Notes under the pieces: model-generated
Databases searched by the model: none
What the model saw: only the letters and a program-made list of their open reading frames with translations
What the model was told of the DNA's origin: nothing
Source of the DNA: Allacma fusca
Taxonomy: Eukaryota > Arthropoda > Collembola > Symphypleona > Sminthuridae
NCBI GenBank assembly: GCA_947179485.1
Contig: OX359247.1
Span: 5,795,060-5,859,059, forward strand
Length of the DNA stretch: 64,000 bases
Direction: 5' to 3'
In this document: positions 25,822-36,980 of the stretch, piece after piece
Layout of the letters: each line of letters opens with the position of its first letter
Position numbering within the stretch: the stretch's first letter is position 1
Position numbers and translations under genes: made by a program

Positions 25822-28156
25822 TTATTTGTTCTTCTTTACGGATTTGCTACTTGTTATAGTGCTAGGCTCATTTTTAGCAGATTTAAATGATCGTAAAATT
25901 AAACAAAGAATCTTCGTAATTACAATTAATAATACGGCGAGGATTGTGAATGCAAAGAAATAAACATCCAGTGATCTTCGTATAAACCAATTCTGATGAA
26001 TTCCAAGAGGTTTTAGGAATGATGTGTCCCCTTGACGAAGGACGTATTCCACCCACCAAACCGCGGTTTCGACGGGTTTCATCGGACGGTCTCGGAATCT
26101 CTTAGATTTTTCCAGCATTCTTTGTTTGTATCTGAAATTTTGGAATTATATTTGATTTAATCCCTCGGCAACGATAAAGTATATGTAGGTATCTACATGT
26201 TTCACAAAAACCAGCAGCTTGACACACTGTGTCATTTTAGTGAATTGCTTTGACACAAAATAGTTTTCCTTCTCCGTAACGACCATATTTCAAATCTATC
26301 ATGAAATATAGTCTCAGCTTGTCTCATAATATTTTTAAATACTGGCCGAAAATTGTGGACACTATATGTCTTGGTTGACATTTTAATGGTGAATATTGTC
26401 GTGAATGATGATGATGACAATTCGAAAATTTTTTGAACAATGGAATTTCTAAGAATTTTCTTTAGAAATAAAGGTGTAGGTTCTATTGTGGTGTGATTCA
26501 AATTACTTTTGAGATCAGGGAAAATATGTTTGGGGTGTAGTCTCTTGGTGAAAATTAACGTTGCTTGTTCTGACGCTACATATACATATAAGAAACTTAC
26601 GAGCAAAGTGTTATATTGCTATTAATACATATGTCGAGGAGATGAAAGCATTTTAAACGAACTTACATTGGATCATATACGATTTTGGAAATAGCGTCAA
26701 CCAGTTGATCTTCAGTTACTGTAGTGATCTCCAATCTTATTCCATATTTCCCTGCATGAATACGTTCCGCATTGTAGTCTTGCTCAGCAAATACCGGCAT
26801 CGATACGAGGGGGACGCCATTGTAAACGGCTTCTTGTATGCTCATCAGACCAGAGTGTGTGACGAAACCTTTGATTTTTGGATGAGCTGCAAGGAAAAAA
26901 TGACGCCTGATTATTATTAAATATTTAAATTTTATTCAGTAATTAGTACACAAATTTAATATTACCCAGAATGTCTTGTTGCGGCATCCACTTCTGCATG
27001 AACACATTTTTAGGCATATCCTTTGGAATTTCAGCGTCCCATTTCCAAATGAAGTTAATGTCAACACGTTTGACTGCCCCAAGAAATGCGGCAAGAATTT
27101 CTGGAGGCGAGTTTGCCAGTTGAACGGCGCTGCCAAAACTGATGTAGACGAATCCCTTACTACCACCCTTAGCAATGAAGTCTTCGATATTCTGGAAAAT
27201 ATTTGGAAATATTTTTTCAATAAATAAAAGCATTGATGCGGAGTTTTTCTTGCAATTGCAGACATTACGTGTTATATGTAGATACATCTGGCTTTTTCAC
27301 TTACCTTAGGCAGAGGCTTGTTAGTTTCCTTTATATGCATGCCCCCTACTGGTACTACCAACGGTGGTAGGGACCTTGCGAATTCTTCACTAAAGTGAGA
27401 GTTCATTAGTACAAGACTAACGTTCCTCTCAATTTCCCTCAAAGGTGGAAGATCCGGGATGTTTAAACCCTTCCTTAGTATTTCGGTCAGTTTGGGTAAA
27501 TAGTAGTACTCCCGCTCTAGCGCCCAGTAGATGGGGTTGTACACATTCCAGAATCTTTGCATGAATGTCATGGCCTGGGGGTAGTGGTACTGCATGTCAG
27601 GTAACCAACTGTGTTCACCGGCTATCCCATAAGAATCCCCGTGCCACATGAACAGGGCGGAAGTCACAAAAGTAATGTGAGGTGCGTTGTATTTGTACGC
27701 CAGTCCCAATCCGCAGTCATTGTATAGTCCATCGATTACCACCAAGTCAAAATGATTGTTTTTCATCCATTCCTGTGTATCTGGACTTTCGATAAAAAGT
27801 TTGCACATCTCCAAGCCCCAATCCGTCAAGACAAACCATTGTGAATCTATTACTGATACGCCTTCTGAGCGCATTTTTACTGCCACCGGTCCTTCTTCAT
27901 TGTCAAGGACGTATTTGACCATTTCTTTTGGCGCAAATTCCGTAACTTTGGGATTGGGTTCTTTAGGAGGGTATGGCATCACAAATGTAACATTGTGACC
28001 CTTTGCAACCATGTCTTCAACCAAAGGCCAAACCGGGATGCGATGGCTGTACGTGGAAATCGGGAAGAAGAATAAAATGTTTTTCGAACATGATTCTTCA
28101 ACACCCAAAAACAATAGAATTGATGTAAATATCACCACTCTGGAGACTTCACACAT
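25822..28156 (-). CDS. UDP-glycosyltransferase (UGT-3), complete
   Basis: Exons 28156-27305, 27191-26966, 26886-26667 and 26131-25822 (852, 226, 220 and 310 nt) join to 535 codons plus stop. Signal peptide, then KNILFFFP. The catalytic-type His is in TYSHRIPVWPL. The acceptor-domain Asp region is FDLVVIDGLYNDCG. The donor signature is FVTHSGLMSIQEA ... FAEQDYNAERI. The C-terminal exon gives the DRPMKPVETAVWWVEYVLR helix, a membrane segment (FAFTILAVLLIVITKILCLIL) and the tail KKNK, a KKXX ER-retrieval signal. It is the closest match to UGT-1 in the window, consistent with tandem duplication. Confidence 0.95.
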
Positions 28157-30119
28157 TTTTGCCTCAATACTGATTTTCTGGAAATGACTTTTAAAGGAAC
28201 ATTAGTTACTACTAACGTCAAACAGACAAGCTCCAAAATTATGTGCACTAAACTGCATGTCCAATATCCTTCAAATGATAATTTATATGTTATCTAGAAG
28301 GCAATCAGAGCAGGGACACAGCAATTAGTGCTTCAAACCAAATGATTAAAGTCATTCGAATACATAAAATGCGTAGAGATAACAAGTGATACAAACAAGT
28401 GAAGCAAAAAGTAGGATATGACAGAGCGAGTATAATAGTTTTTCGGGCGCACTTCAAGCAAAAACTTCCATGCACACACACATTCTGTGTGACTACTTAC
28501 ACATGCAAACCCATGAGGCGATGTTGCTATCCCGAGCCAACAGTGGAAACTTGTGGACGTAAAGTGAAGCATACTAAGTTTGCCATGTGTTAGTAATATT
28601 TTATAAGTACTTGTACCGACCCACAGAAAACTTTGTGAACAGTATAACCCAACATAAACATGATATAATCAACAGCTAAGCTTATGTAACCATGAATGAT
28701 GGAATAGGATTTCTGTTTGGATATTTACAGTCTCTCCAGACCATATGCGCTATGGACGATAAATGATTCATTCCAAATTCCAAGGTTATAAATCTTATAC
28801 AAAGATATTTTGTTCCCCGGTTCCTTGCAAGCATAAAAACTCATCATGCATGCTTAAAGTTTATGTAAATAAATATTTACGTATATAATTCTGTATAATT
28901 ATGATTGGAAACTATAGACTGAATATATCCATTATATGTACAGATAGCAGTAATTTTATAATAATTACTGAAATGCCACTTCATAAATATGATTGACAGT
29001 GTTGTGCAATGTTTGTCAGATTTTCACACCTCCAACACGTGCATATGCACGTGTGCTTGCGGCTATGATGAATTTATCCCACGATCGGTATTTGTGTTTC
29101 CGACAGTAATGCCCAGTGCTGCGAATGGGTCCAGTAATTTCAAAACTTGACCATGAACTTGACTTGACCACGAAACTTCTAATAATTTTCAAGACACAAC
29201 CTGAACTTGCCAACGCCCGTTCGTGTAATTACTTGATTTGCCAAGTTCAAGTAATCAAGTATTTTTTTAAGACCCAAACTTGATCAAGTAGTTACATTTT
29301 CAAACTTGACTTAAACTTGACTTGACCATGACTTGAACGCGACTTGAACTTGATAATTCAAGTTAAGTATCATACGAAATAAAATATGGTCACAATAATT
29401 TGTTGAGCTAACATCGACAACTTATTTCTTTCCGGCTGAAAAGCAAAACGTAATCAGAAAACTATTTTTTATTTAAAACCATTCGAGGACATCCTTGCTT
29501 ATTCTGAATACAGTAAAATTCCGATATAAGGAATGTGGAAGGGACCTTGAAATTTAGTTCCTTATAAAGGAATTTCCCTTATAAGAAACGTCTAAAGCAT
29601 TGTGTAAATGAAAGTAGGGGTCAAACAAATGCATCTCTTACATAAATCGAAACTATTGAACTTGACCCGAACTTGAACTTGACTTGAAAACTTAAGTATT
29701 TCTTGCGCTTGTCCGCAGCAAGACCAAATGTGTAATGATTCAGGAGAATCTTGCTTGTATTTCTTAAGACGTCAATAATTATTATCGTTTATGGCACAGT
29801 ATAGATTGTGTAAAATTAATTAAATTGGTTTCTGATACATTTAAACGTTTTACTTGAAGTTTCATTTACAAGCTTATGTGTTTTTTTCGTTATCCATAAT
29901 AAGAAAGGGAAATGCTTTTGAAGAATGTTAATACTTGGACGTTCCAACGAAGGAATGACCTTTCTTATATTTACGCAGAAATGCACTGAACAGCTCAAAA
30001 AGTTTTCGTCACTTTATTTACCTACCATTTCTAAACCTACATCACATGCCAACACATAGAGCTATAAATAAAAGCGCTAGATGTACATGTATCTTTTAAT
30101 AATTTTAACAAATCAGCGA
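28157..30119. other. Intergenic between UGT-3 and UGT-4
   Basis: About 2 kb. It contains the AACTTGA-rich repeat block at 29117-29720. No host gene seen. Confidence 0.5.
29117..29720. repeat. AACTTGA-rich repeat block
   Basis: Dense runs of AACTTGA / TGACTTG words at 29130-29370 and 29650-29700. It is bounded by short inverted words TGCTGCG (29117) and CGCAGCA (29714). Inside is a palindromic patch around 29515-29595 (TTCCGATATAAGGAA ... TTCCCTTATAAG) like a Tc1/pogo terminal repeat. I could not find a target duplication, so limits are approximate. Confidence 0.4.
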
Positions 30120-32686
30120 TCAGTCCTGCTTCTTTGCTTTGACTTGAGTTCCATTGCTACTGTTGTTACCTTTGACAATCTTTACAATAATCTGTAAGAA
30201 TTTCAGAGCAATAACAACAATTAAGGCAAGCCCAACAAAAGCAATGCCGTAGATATCTAGAGATCGTCTCCTCCACCAGCTTTGATAAATGCTCATTGGC
30301 TTTAAGAAAGAGGTGTCGTCATGACGAAGGACGAATTCAGTCCACCAGATGGCCGTGTCGAGAGGCTTCATTGGACGATCCTTATATTGTTTGGATTTAA
30401 GGAGCATACTGGATTTGTAACTGTAATAATTAAATCATTAACATGAAAATCGAATAACAAATTGGTTGAACTGTGCGAAAAGATATTAAGCGCTAGTACG
30501 GTGCAGAAGTACTTACGACGGATCATTCACAACTTTGTAAATCGCATCGGCTAAATCATTTTCAGTTAAGCTTCCTATTTCCAGTCGCACGCCATACCCT
30601 CTGGCATGAATTCGTTCTGCATTATAATCTTGCTCAGCAGTAACGGGAAGGGATACAAGAGGAACTCCGTGGAAGATGGCTTCTGTGATGCTCATTAATC
30701 CCGAATGAGTAACGAAAGCTTTGATCTTCGGATGAGCTATGTAGGTATTAAAAAGGGTCAAATTTTTCCGAAACAGTTTGTCTTAAACTGGATCATACCT
30801 CGGCGAACTCAAGAGTTCCGAGTTCTGAACTCGAACTCAGCTCACATTCGAGTTCCATAAAATCTGGTTTTGAGTGCGAGTTCGGAGCTGTTTTAAAAGC
30901 CGCCGCGACTTGAGGCTGAGAGCCAATCATTTCTGGCAGAACTCAAATGAATGAGTGCGAGTTCGAAATGTAGACCTCACCAACACCAACCTCCTAATTC
31001 CATCTATGCGTAAATATTTATATTGTGGAATAACGATTGTTGTGCTCATTTCTTTTTATCGAATTCGGTCAATGAAGCTTGTGCAAAATAATGGTTTAGG
31101 CGTTTAAAATAAAATGAAAAAAAAACCGAAAGCGCTAATGTTACTAATGTTCGTTTGAATTTTGTAGATACATAAAGTATAATATTTTGCTCACGTTCTT
31201 GTTATTATTGCGAAGATTTACAATAAAAAAACTATGTGGCAAAAAAATTTGTTTAATTGAATTGACGATTTAAATGGCAGTATACTTTGATTCACGAAAC
31301 GTAAATTGATGATTACGTGAGTTCAAGGCTGAGTTCCAAAGGGTAATAAACGAGCCCCAGAGTTCGAGTTCGAGGTAAAGAATTACATATAGCTAAATTA
31401 CTCTATGAGTTCGAGGCGTAGAGATCTTGTACATATTAAACTGAGTGCGAGTTCGAGTTCTAAATTTTTGCCGGGGTATGATCTGGATATTGTAGTTACC
31501 TAGATATGAAAGGGGCAATGTGATACATTAGTATGTTGTTATTAATTACCGAGAATGTCTTGTTGAGAAATCCACTTCTGCATTAACACGTTAGGTGGAA
31601 TATCTGCTGGGACAACTCCATCCCATTTAAATATAAAATTGATATCCAGTTTCTTCATGGCTCCCATGATGGCAGCGTATACTTCAGGTGGCTCTTTTGC
31701 GAGATTGACGTGGCTACCAAAGCTGATGAACACGAAGTCTTTGTCCCCTTTATTTATGAAATCATTAATTACCTGAAACAAAAGTTCCATATGATACTGT
31801 TTAAAAATACACACTAATCTGTATTTTGATGCGGCTTAATTGAACTATTTACTTTTGGTAAGGGTTTAGTTTTGTTCTGAATATGCATCCCTCCAACTGG
31901 AATTACGTGTGGAGGTAAGGACCTGGCAAATTCTTCGCTGAAATGGGAATTGAGTAGAACTAGGCTGACATTTTGCTCTATTTCCCTCAGAGGAGGAAGG
32001 TCGGATATATTCAAATGGGTTTTTAACACTTGCTCTAATTTGGGGAAGTACTCATTCTGCCGGAGTCTATGCCAGGACAGCATATTGTAAGCCGTCTTGA
32101 GTCTTTCGATAATGTTCATTTGTACGGGGAAATAGTATTGCATATCGGGAATCCAGTTTGCTTCAGGGATCATTCCGAAGGCATCAATTTGCCACATGCA
32201 TGGTGCAGTTGTGGCGTAGGTGATGTGCTTTGATTTGAATTTGTGCACTAAGCCTAATCCACATTCGTTGAATAGACCATCGATGACGACTAAATCGAAT
32301 TTTGATTTGTTAATCCATTGTTGATACTCTGGGTTGGAGATAAAAACTTCGCAAAACTGTAACCCCAGTACATCCAAGAATCCCCAGCTTTCAGGCACCA
32401 ACCCGTCTCGTCGCAATCCAACCACGGATGTTTCACCATGTTCTCCTAGTAGCATTCCAAATTCCTTAGGCACGATTTCAGTAACATTCGGATGAGGATC
32501 CTTTGGAGGATATGCGGATAAAAAGGTGACTTGGTGGCCTTGGTCGGCCAAGTGTGTGACCAAAGGCCATACAGGAATCCTATGACTGTAGGAAGCGAGC
32601 GGGAAATAGAACAGAATATTTTCCGCGAAAGAGTGACCTATTGTGATAGTTAAGCAAATGAGTAGTGTTCTCATTATTGCTTTCAT
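30120..32686 (-). CDS. UDP-glycosyltransferase (UGT-4), complete
   Basis: Exons 32686-31853, 31772-31550, 30736-30517 and 30420-30120 (834, 223, 220 and 301 nt) join to 525 codons plus stop. Signal peptide at about 1-21, then ENILFYFP. The catalytic-type His is in SYSHRIPVWPL. The donor signature is FVTHSGLMSITEA ... TAEQDYNAERI. The anchor (YGIAFVGLALIVVIALKFL) is followed by a tail ending KKQD (KKXX). The intron between exons 2 and 3 is enlarged by an inverted-repeat element. Two residues differ from the other copies in exon 2: FIFKWD replaces FIWKW and MQKWISQQ replaces MQKWMPQQ, so the usual Pro-Gln of the donor site is Ser-Gln here. Confidence 0.95.
30791..31483. repeat. Inverted-repeat element in a UGT-4 intron
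   Basis: Ends GATCATACCTCGGC and (reverse complement) GATCATACCCCGGC match at 13 of 14 bases. Both arms are rich in GAGTTCGAGTTC words in opposite orientation. No ORF and no clear target duplication. Confidence 0.6.
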
Positions 32687-33235
32687 TTTGGAAGGTTAAA
32701 TTTTAAATAATTGAATAAAGGCTGTGAGACTGCACTGTCGTTGATACTATGCACTATGCGAGTATAAACACTGAACGTCTGAAACATCATTGACTCTTTC
32801 AGGCTACATAATTACGTAAGAATTCAATCAAGCATTTGAAGTGGAGCGTAAATTGCTAACAATGAAAAATTACTTATGCCAATTTAATTAAAAATTATTT
32901 AGTCCATGGTCCTTGTATTTTTATCCACTTAAGCAGTCATACATCTAAACTTTAGATTGAAGTGCAAATAAGTACCTTGACAAAAATCCGGTGATAAATT
33001 ATCTAAATTCAAATAATTGAGCCTAGTTTGCAGCTGAATAATCTTATCAAGTGATAGTCACGATAACCACATTCTGTTGTGGGGTTACAATTATACATAA
33101 TTAATGTCTGGGCAAAATTTTAACAACTCCAAAGCGCGAGACACTAATCATTAATTAGTGGTTCTCACAATCAGATGAGCAGAACAAACGTTCTCACTGA
33201 CAGTTAGCAGTTTGTTATTTTTAACAAAACTATTT

Positions 33236-33674
33236 AACCTCAACGATGATGAGGATAATTACCATGTAATGTTTAAATGTCCACATTACAGATCTGTAAG
33301 AGCTAGTCTACTCAGTGAATATTGTAACGACAGTATTAACAGAGATAATTATATACAAACAATTTTTAACTCTGAACCCAGCATAACTGTATGCAGGAAT
33401 ATTTACAACTTTTGGTGCACTGGACTTAAAATTAGGAAATATTTTTTATTTTTAATGGAAGATGAATGAAAGCAAGTTTTGGAGTAATTATTTTATCCAA
33501 GCATCAACTGTATATATATATATCTTTTTCCCTTTCCCGTACCTTTCCTTCTTTAATGTACGTAATTTAATTAACTAAAATCATATCTGGCGAAGGTAAA
33601 TGAAGATGAATCGTAATGGCTGTAAAGGCTTTGGCCAAAAATCGACCTGAATAAAATTATTATTATTATTATTA
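33236..33674 (+). mobile_element. 5'-truncated LINE (non-LTR retrotransposon)
   Basis: 439-bp insertion flanked by an exact 15-bp target duplication, TTAACAAAACTATTT, at 33221-33235 and 33675-33689. The reading frame to 33469 matches the C-terminal end of LINE reverse transcriptases, with the Cys/His pattern HVMFKCPHY followed by RSVR. It ends MEDE-stop, then about 200 bp of 3' UTR and a TTA-repeat tail. It is a typical dead-on-arrival copy made by target-primed reverse transcription. Confidence 0.9.
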
Positions 33675-33689
33675 TTAACAAAACTATTT

Positions 33690-34512
33690 TGAAAGTACTG
33701 GACTGTCCTAATTCCGATTGGGCACGATGAGGTTTCTACTGCTGTTTTAGGAAGCCAGATGTGCATACATAAATGGATGTATCTAGATAAGTTTTTGTCT
33801 TACGTCTTAAAAGTACAAAGCAATGAGTTGAATGAGTCCTATATTACAATCAGTCAGATTTATTCAAGACTTAACCTTCGCACCGCACCCATATCATCCA
33901 TCCATCCACACAACATCTATACAAAGATTCACAAAGCGGATTAATGTAAATTATCTCAAAGTGTCCAACTATCGATAGATAAATTAACTTGAAAATGTCG
34001 CAAACATTTTCCAGGGTGGGTTTTTAAATAGTGAAAGAAAATATACCTCGGACTTCGGATCGAATTGATCCCATCAAGTTACAGTTCCTGTTTTTCGAAT
34101 ACTGTATCTCGTCAAAATTTCGATTAGGATTTCGCAATTCGTATATATGTAGAGTTGTATTATATTGAATTGATCTAAAATGCGTCATTAATGACGGAAT
34201 GACTAGATACATGACAAAAGGTATTCCAAGTTGTTAAAAATCCAGCTGGTTACCTTTACAATTTCTTAAATAATTTTTTAAATAATTTCGTAGCCCTGGT
34301 CAAGTTACTCAAATGAATTTTACAATTTCATCAAATGACTTTAAGTAATTACTGGGAAGCGCACACCTCCCAAATAATTACTTATTGGTGAAGAAATCTG
34401 TAATTTTTTTCAAAAAATCTGCGAATTTGATTATTCCATTAATATTTAAGTTACAATTTCAAAATTTTGATTGAGACGATTATTTTACGTAGGCTTTTCA
34501 GTGATTTGTTAA
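33690..34512. other. Intergenic, nothing recognised
   Basis: About 820 bases of AT-rich DNA between the LINE and a hAT element. No gene or repeat end is recognised. Confidence 0.4.
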
Positions 34513-35438
34513 CAGAGCTATGCAAAATACTTGGTCTTCGATGCCAAAATACAAAATAAAATACCTGAATTAAAATATGGAAAATACAAAATACAAAGTA
34601 AAATACCTCAGATTACATTGCTAAAATACAAATCAAAATACAATACTTGGTAGAAAATTTAAAATACTCAAATACAAAATACTGTATTTTAAATACAATA
34701 CTTTTCTTAAAATACCCACCTAATCATCACTATTTTCGATTTCTAGAACAAACTTTTTAAAACAGTCACTTCAATGACTGCATATAAGACATGTGTAGTA
34801 ACAAATTGTTCAACGGTTGCCGAATAGGTCAGTCCATTATAATTATATTTTAAGTCGTTTTGACTGCTAATGAAGTAACAGATTAATATGAAATTTTTAT
34901 TTATTAGTAAATAAATGTATTTTCGGAATAATTATTATCAAAATGGGCTAGTAACTGAAAATTAAATCGAGTAGGTGTTCGTCTTCGGCGTATCTTAAAT
35001 ATCGTTGTTGAAGAGGCAAAATGGTCTGTGCTGTAAAAACCATGCGCACGTAGACCATTTCGCCTCTTCGACGATATACAGTATCGAGAATCTGAACATG
35101 TTTGATGTAGCCAAGGGATTCATTCCAACGTATGTTATTCCAATGTGTAAAATGGAATTTTCACAGACATTGCACATCGTATAAGCTACATACAGTGTCA
35201 AAATCAGAAATAATACCAGCGAAAAGTATTTTGAGCAAAATACTTTATTTGAATTACATTTCATATTTCATTGAGAGTAAGTAAATACCAAATACTTTTG
35301 TACTTCCTGGCTCTCAAAATACTAAGTACAAAATACTTGCTTACTGCTTACCAACTTTGAAATACAAAATACAAAATACTTTGTGGTCTGAAAATACGTA
35401 TTTTAAAATACTGTATTTGAAAATACTGCATAGCTCTG
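34513..35438. mobile_element. hAT-type non-autonomous element (926 bp)
   Basis: Ends are CAGAGCTATGCA and its reverse complement, flanked by an exact 8-bp target duplication TTTGTTAA (34505-34512, 35439-35446). The arms are made of AAAATACAAAATAC-type words in both orientations. The middle contains a palindromic stretch (AAATGGTCTGTGC ... ACCATTTCGCCTC). No transposase. Confidence 0.9.
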
Positions 35439-35718
35439 TTTGTTAATGACCAGCATACTGCATCGTAGTCAAACGTTATGGCAGTGTTTTTGATTTTTAG
35501 ATGGCTCCGGACTCCTGTGTGTTCGAAATTGTGAGCAATGGTTAGCATGAGTTTGAAAATTTCATTTTTTCAAAACTATACGGACTTTTAGCCATTTTCT
35601 TGATCTTTGTATAAAGGTATTTTGGGCCAGCACAGAGCAACGGAATGAAATGAATTTTGAAAAGCTAATTGGAATCTTTTCAAAGCATATCTTGACTTTG
35701 GCTACTAGACCGCTATAT

Positions 35719-35863
35719 TGTTACGGATATATTATAAATAGAGTAGAATAAGCATAATCTAAGTCAGCAAATAGTTTAGAAGGTCGTAAGCAGAAGCTAC
35801 GTGAGACCAAACGCTGACCTAACATAATCATAAGTAAAGGAAAGGAAATGATTAAGATTATTT
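35719..35863 (+). repeat. 5' LTR, confirmed part
   Basis: This is the part proven by identity with 63856-64000. The true right edge is not fixed. Poly(A) signals AATAAA at 36124 and 36137 suggest that the LTR extends to about 36.2 kb, but no clean CA end with a tRNA primer site follows. The next flank seen in the leader is unique sequence. Confidence 0.9.
35733..35740 (+). promoter_or_regulatory. LTR TATA box
   Basis: TATAAATA lies only 14 bases inside the LTR, which implies a very short U3 and a start site near 35765. The same box is at 63870-63877 in the right LTR. Confidence 0.6.
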
Positions 35864-36347
35864 AATAAACAATAAACTAAGAATAGGATAAGATTAGATT
35901 TAGATTAAGACACGTAGATTAAGTACAAGTTCTAATCTCGACTTCAAGCAAGCAACATCAAGAGGAGCCGCACCTAGAGTCCATTCCCTCCGGGATGGAG
36001 CTCAAAAGGTAGCAGACGGGGCGACATGAAATCGGGAGATTTCATGGAAGAAGAGGTTCAGACTTCAAATTCTATTTGTGTTAAATGTTAATTGTTCAGT
36101 GTAAATTGTATCAGTTTAGGAACAATAAATCGGCCCAATAAATTATAAAAACGAACTACACACAGAATTCATTTGTTCCATTTATTCATGCGTTTCCAAC
36201 AACATCGGATTCCAGGAATTCAGGGGATGGAACACCCGAACCTAGGCTACATTATTATTACCCACACACCATCAATACCAGGGTAATACCGTACATAACA
36301 TGATGTTTCTGCCAGGCCTTCGGGTTTAATTGGTAAGGACCCGGAGG

Positions 36348-36372
36348 ATCCGTAGGTCGGGGACCTGCGGAT
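36348..36372 (+). promoter_or_regulatory. Leader hairpin
   Basis: ATCCGTAGGTC, a GGG loop, then GACCTGCGGAT. The arms pair over 11 bp (one G-U). It sits near the start of the element's untranslated leader, where dimerisation or packaging signals of retroviral RNAs are usually found. Function is inferred only. Confidence 0.55.
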
Positions 36373-36980
36373 GACCCTGTGACAAAAGACCGAACTTTGT
36401 AGCAAGTAAGGTCGTTAGTCAAACAAAATTCATGAGATGGAAGTATGGGGCCCAACAAGGAGGAAATATTCTCATTTCTCTCCAGGACCACCCGAAACTT
36501 CTCGTGAAAGGCAGTCATAACATGCAACAATGTTACCTCAAGAAAGAAAATTTGGCCATTATCATCACGCGCGGATTCAAATAACAGTTCAGAAGTCCTA
36601 GTGCGGCACTAGAAAAAGAACTATTTTGTGGCCAGAAATATTATTTTAAGTGACCAGTGAAATTGGGACTCTTTCCATCCGGAAAATTAGGGGAAGAGGA
36701 CGTCCAATAAGGTAATACAATTTTTCTTTAAGGTTCATGAATTTCATGTTTAGGAGCATATTAATTTTGTCATGTAGTTACGACGCGTAGCTAATATTCA
36801 GGAGTAATTAACCAGAGTTTAGATACAAATCATATGTTTAAATTAGAAAATTGCGCATATATGTATATGTATTTTGTGGTTTTCAGAGTACGTAGTAGGA
36901 GTATGTGCATAACAAATTTTCACCAAAATTAGCTTCTTCCAGTAACATAAGTCTTCTTCTATCTTTTTAAACGCCTTAAG

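Noticed and set aside
26232-26606. 124-aa minus-strand open frame between exons 3 and 4 of UGT-3
   Set aside because: It lies wholly in an intron and has no recognisable domain.
29117-29720. AACTTGA-rich block as a defined hAT element
   Set aside because: Only 7-bp inverted ends match and no target duplication is found, so it is listed only as a repeat.
36446-36463. tRNA-Lys-type primer site TGGGGCCCAACAAGG
   Set aside because: Only about 13 of 18 bases fit and the preceding bases do not look like an LTR end.
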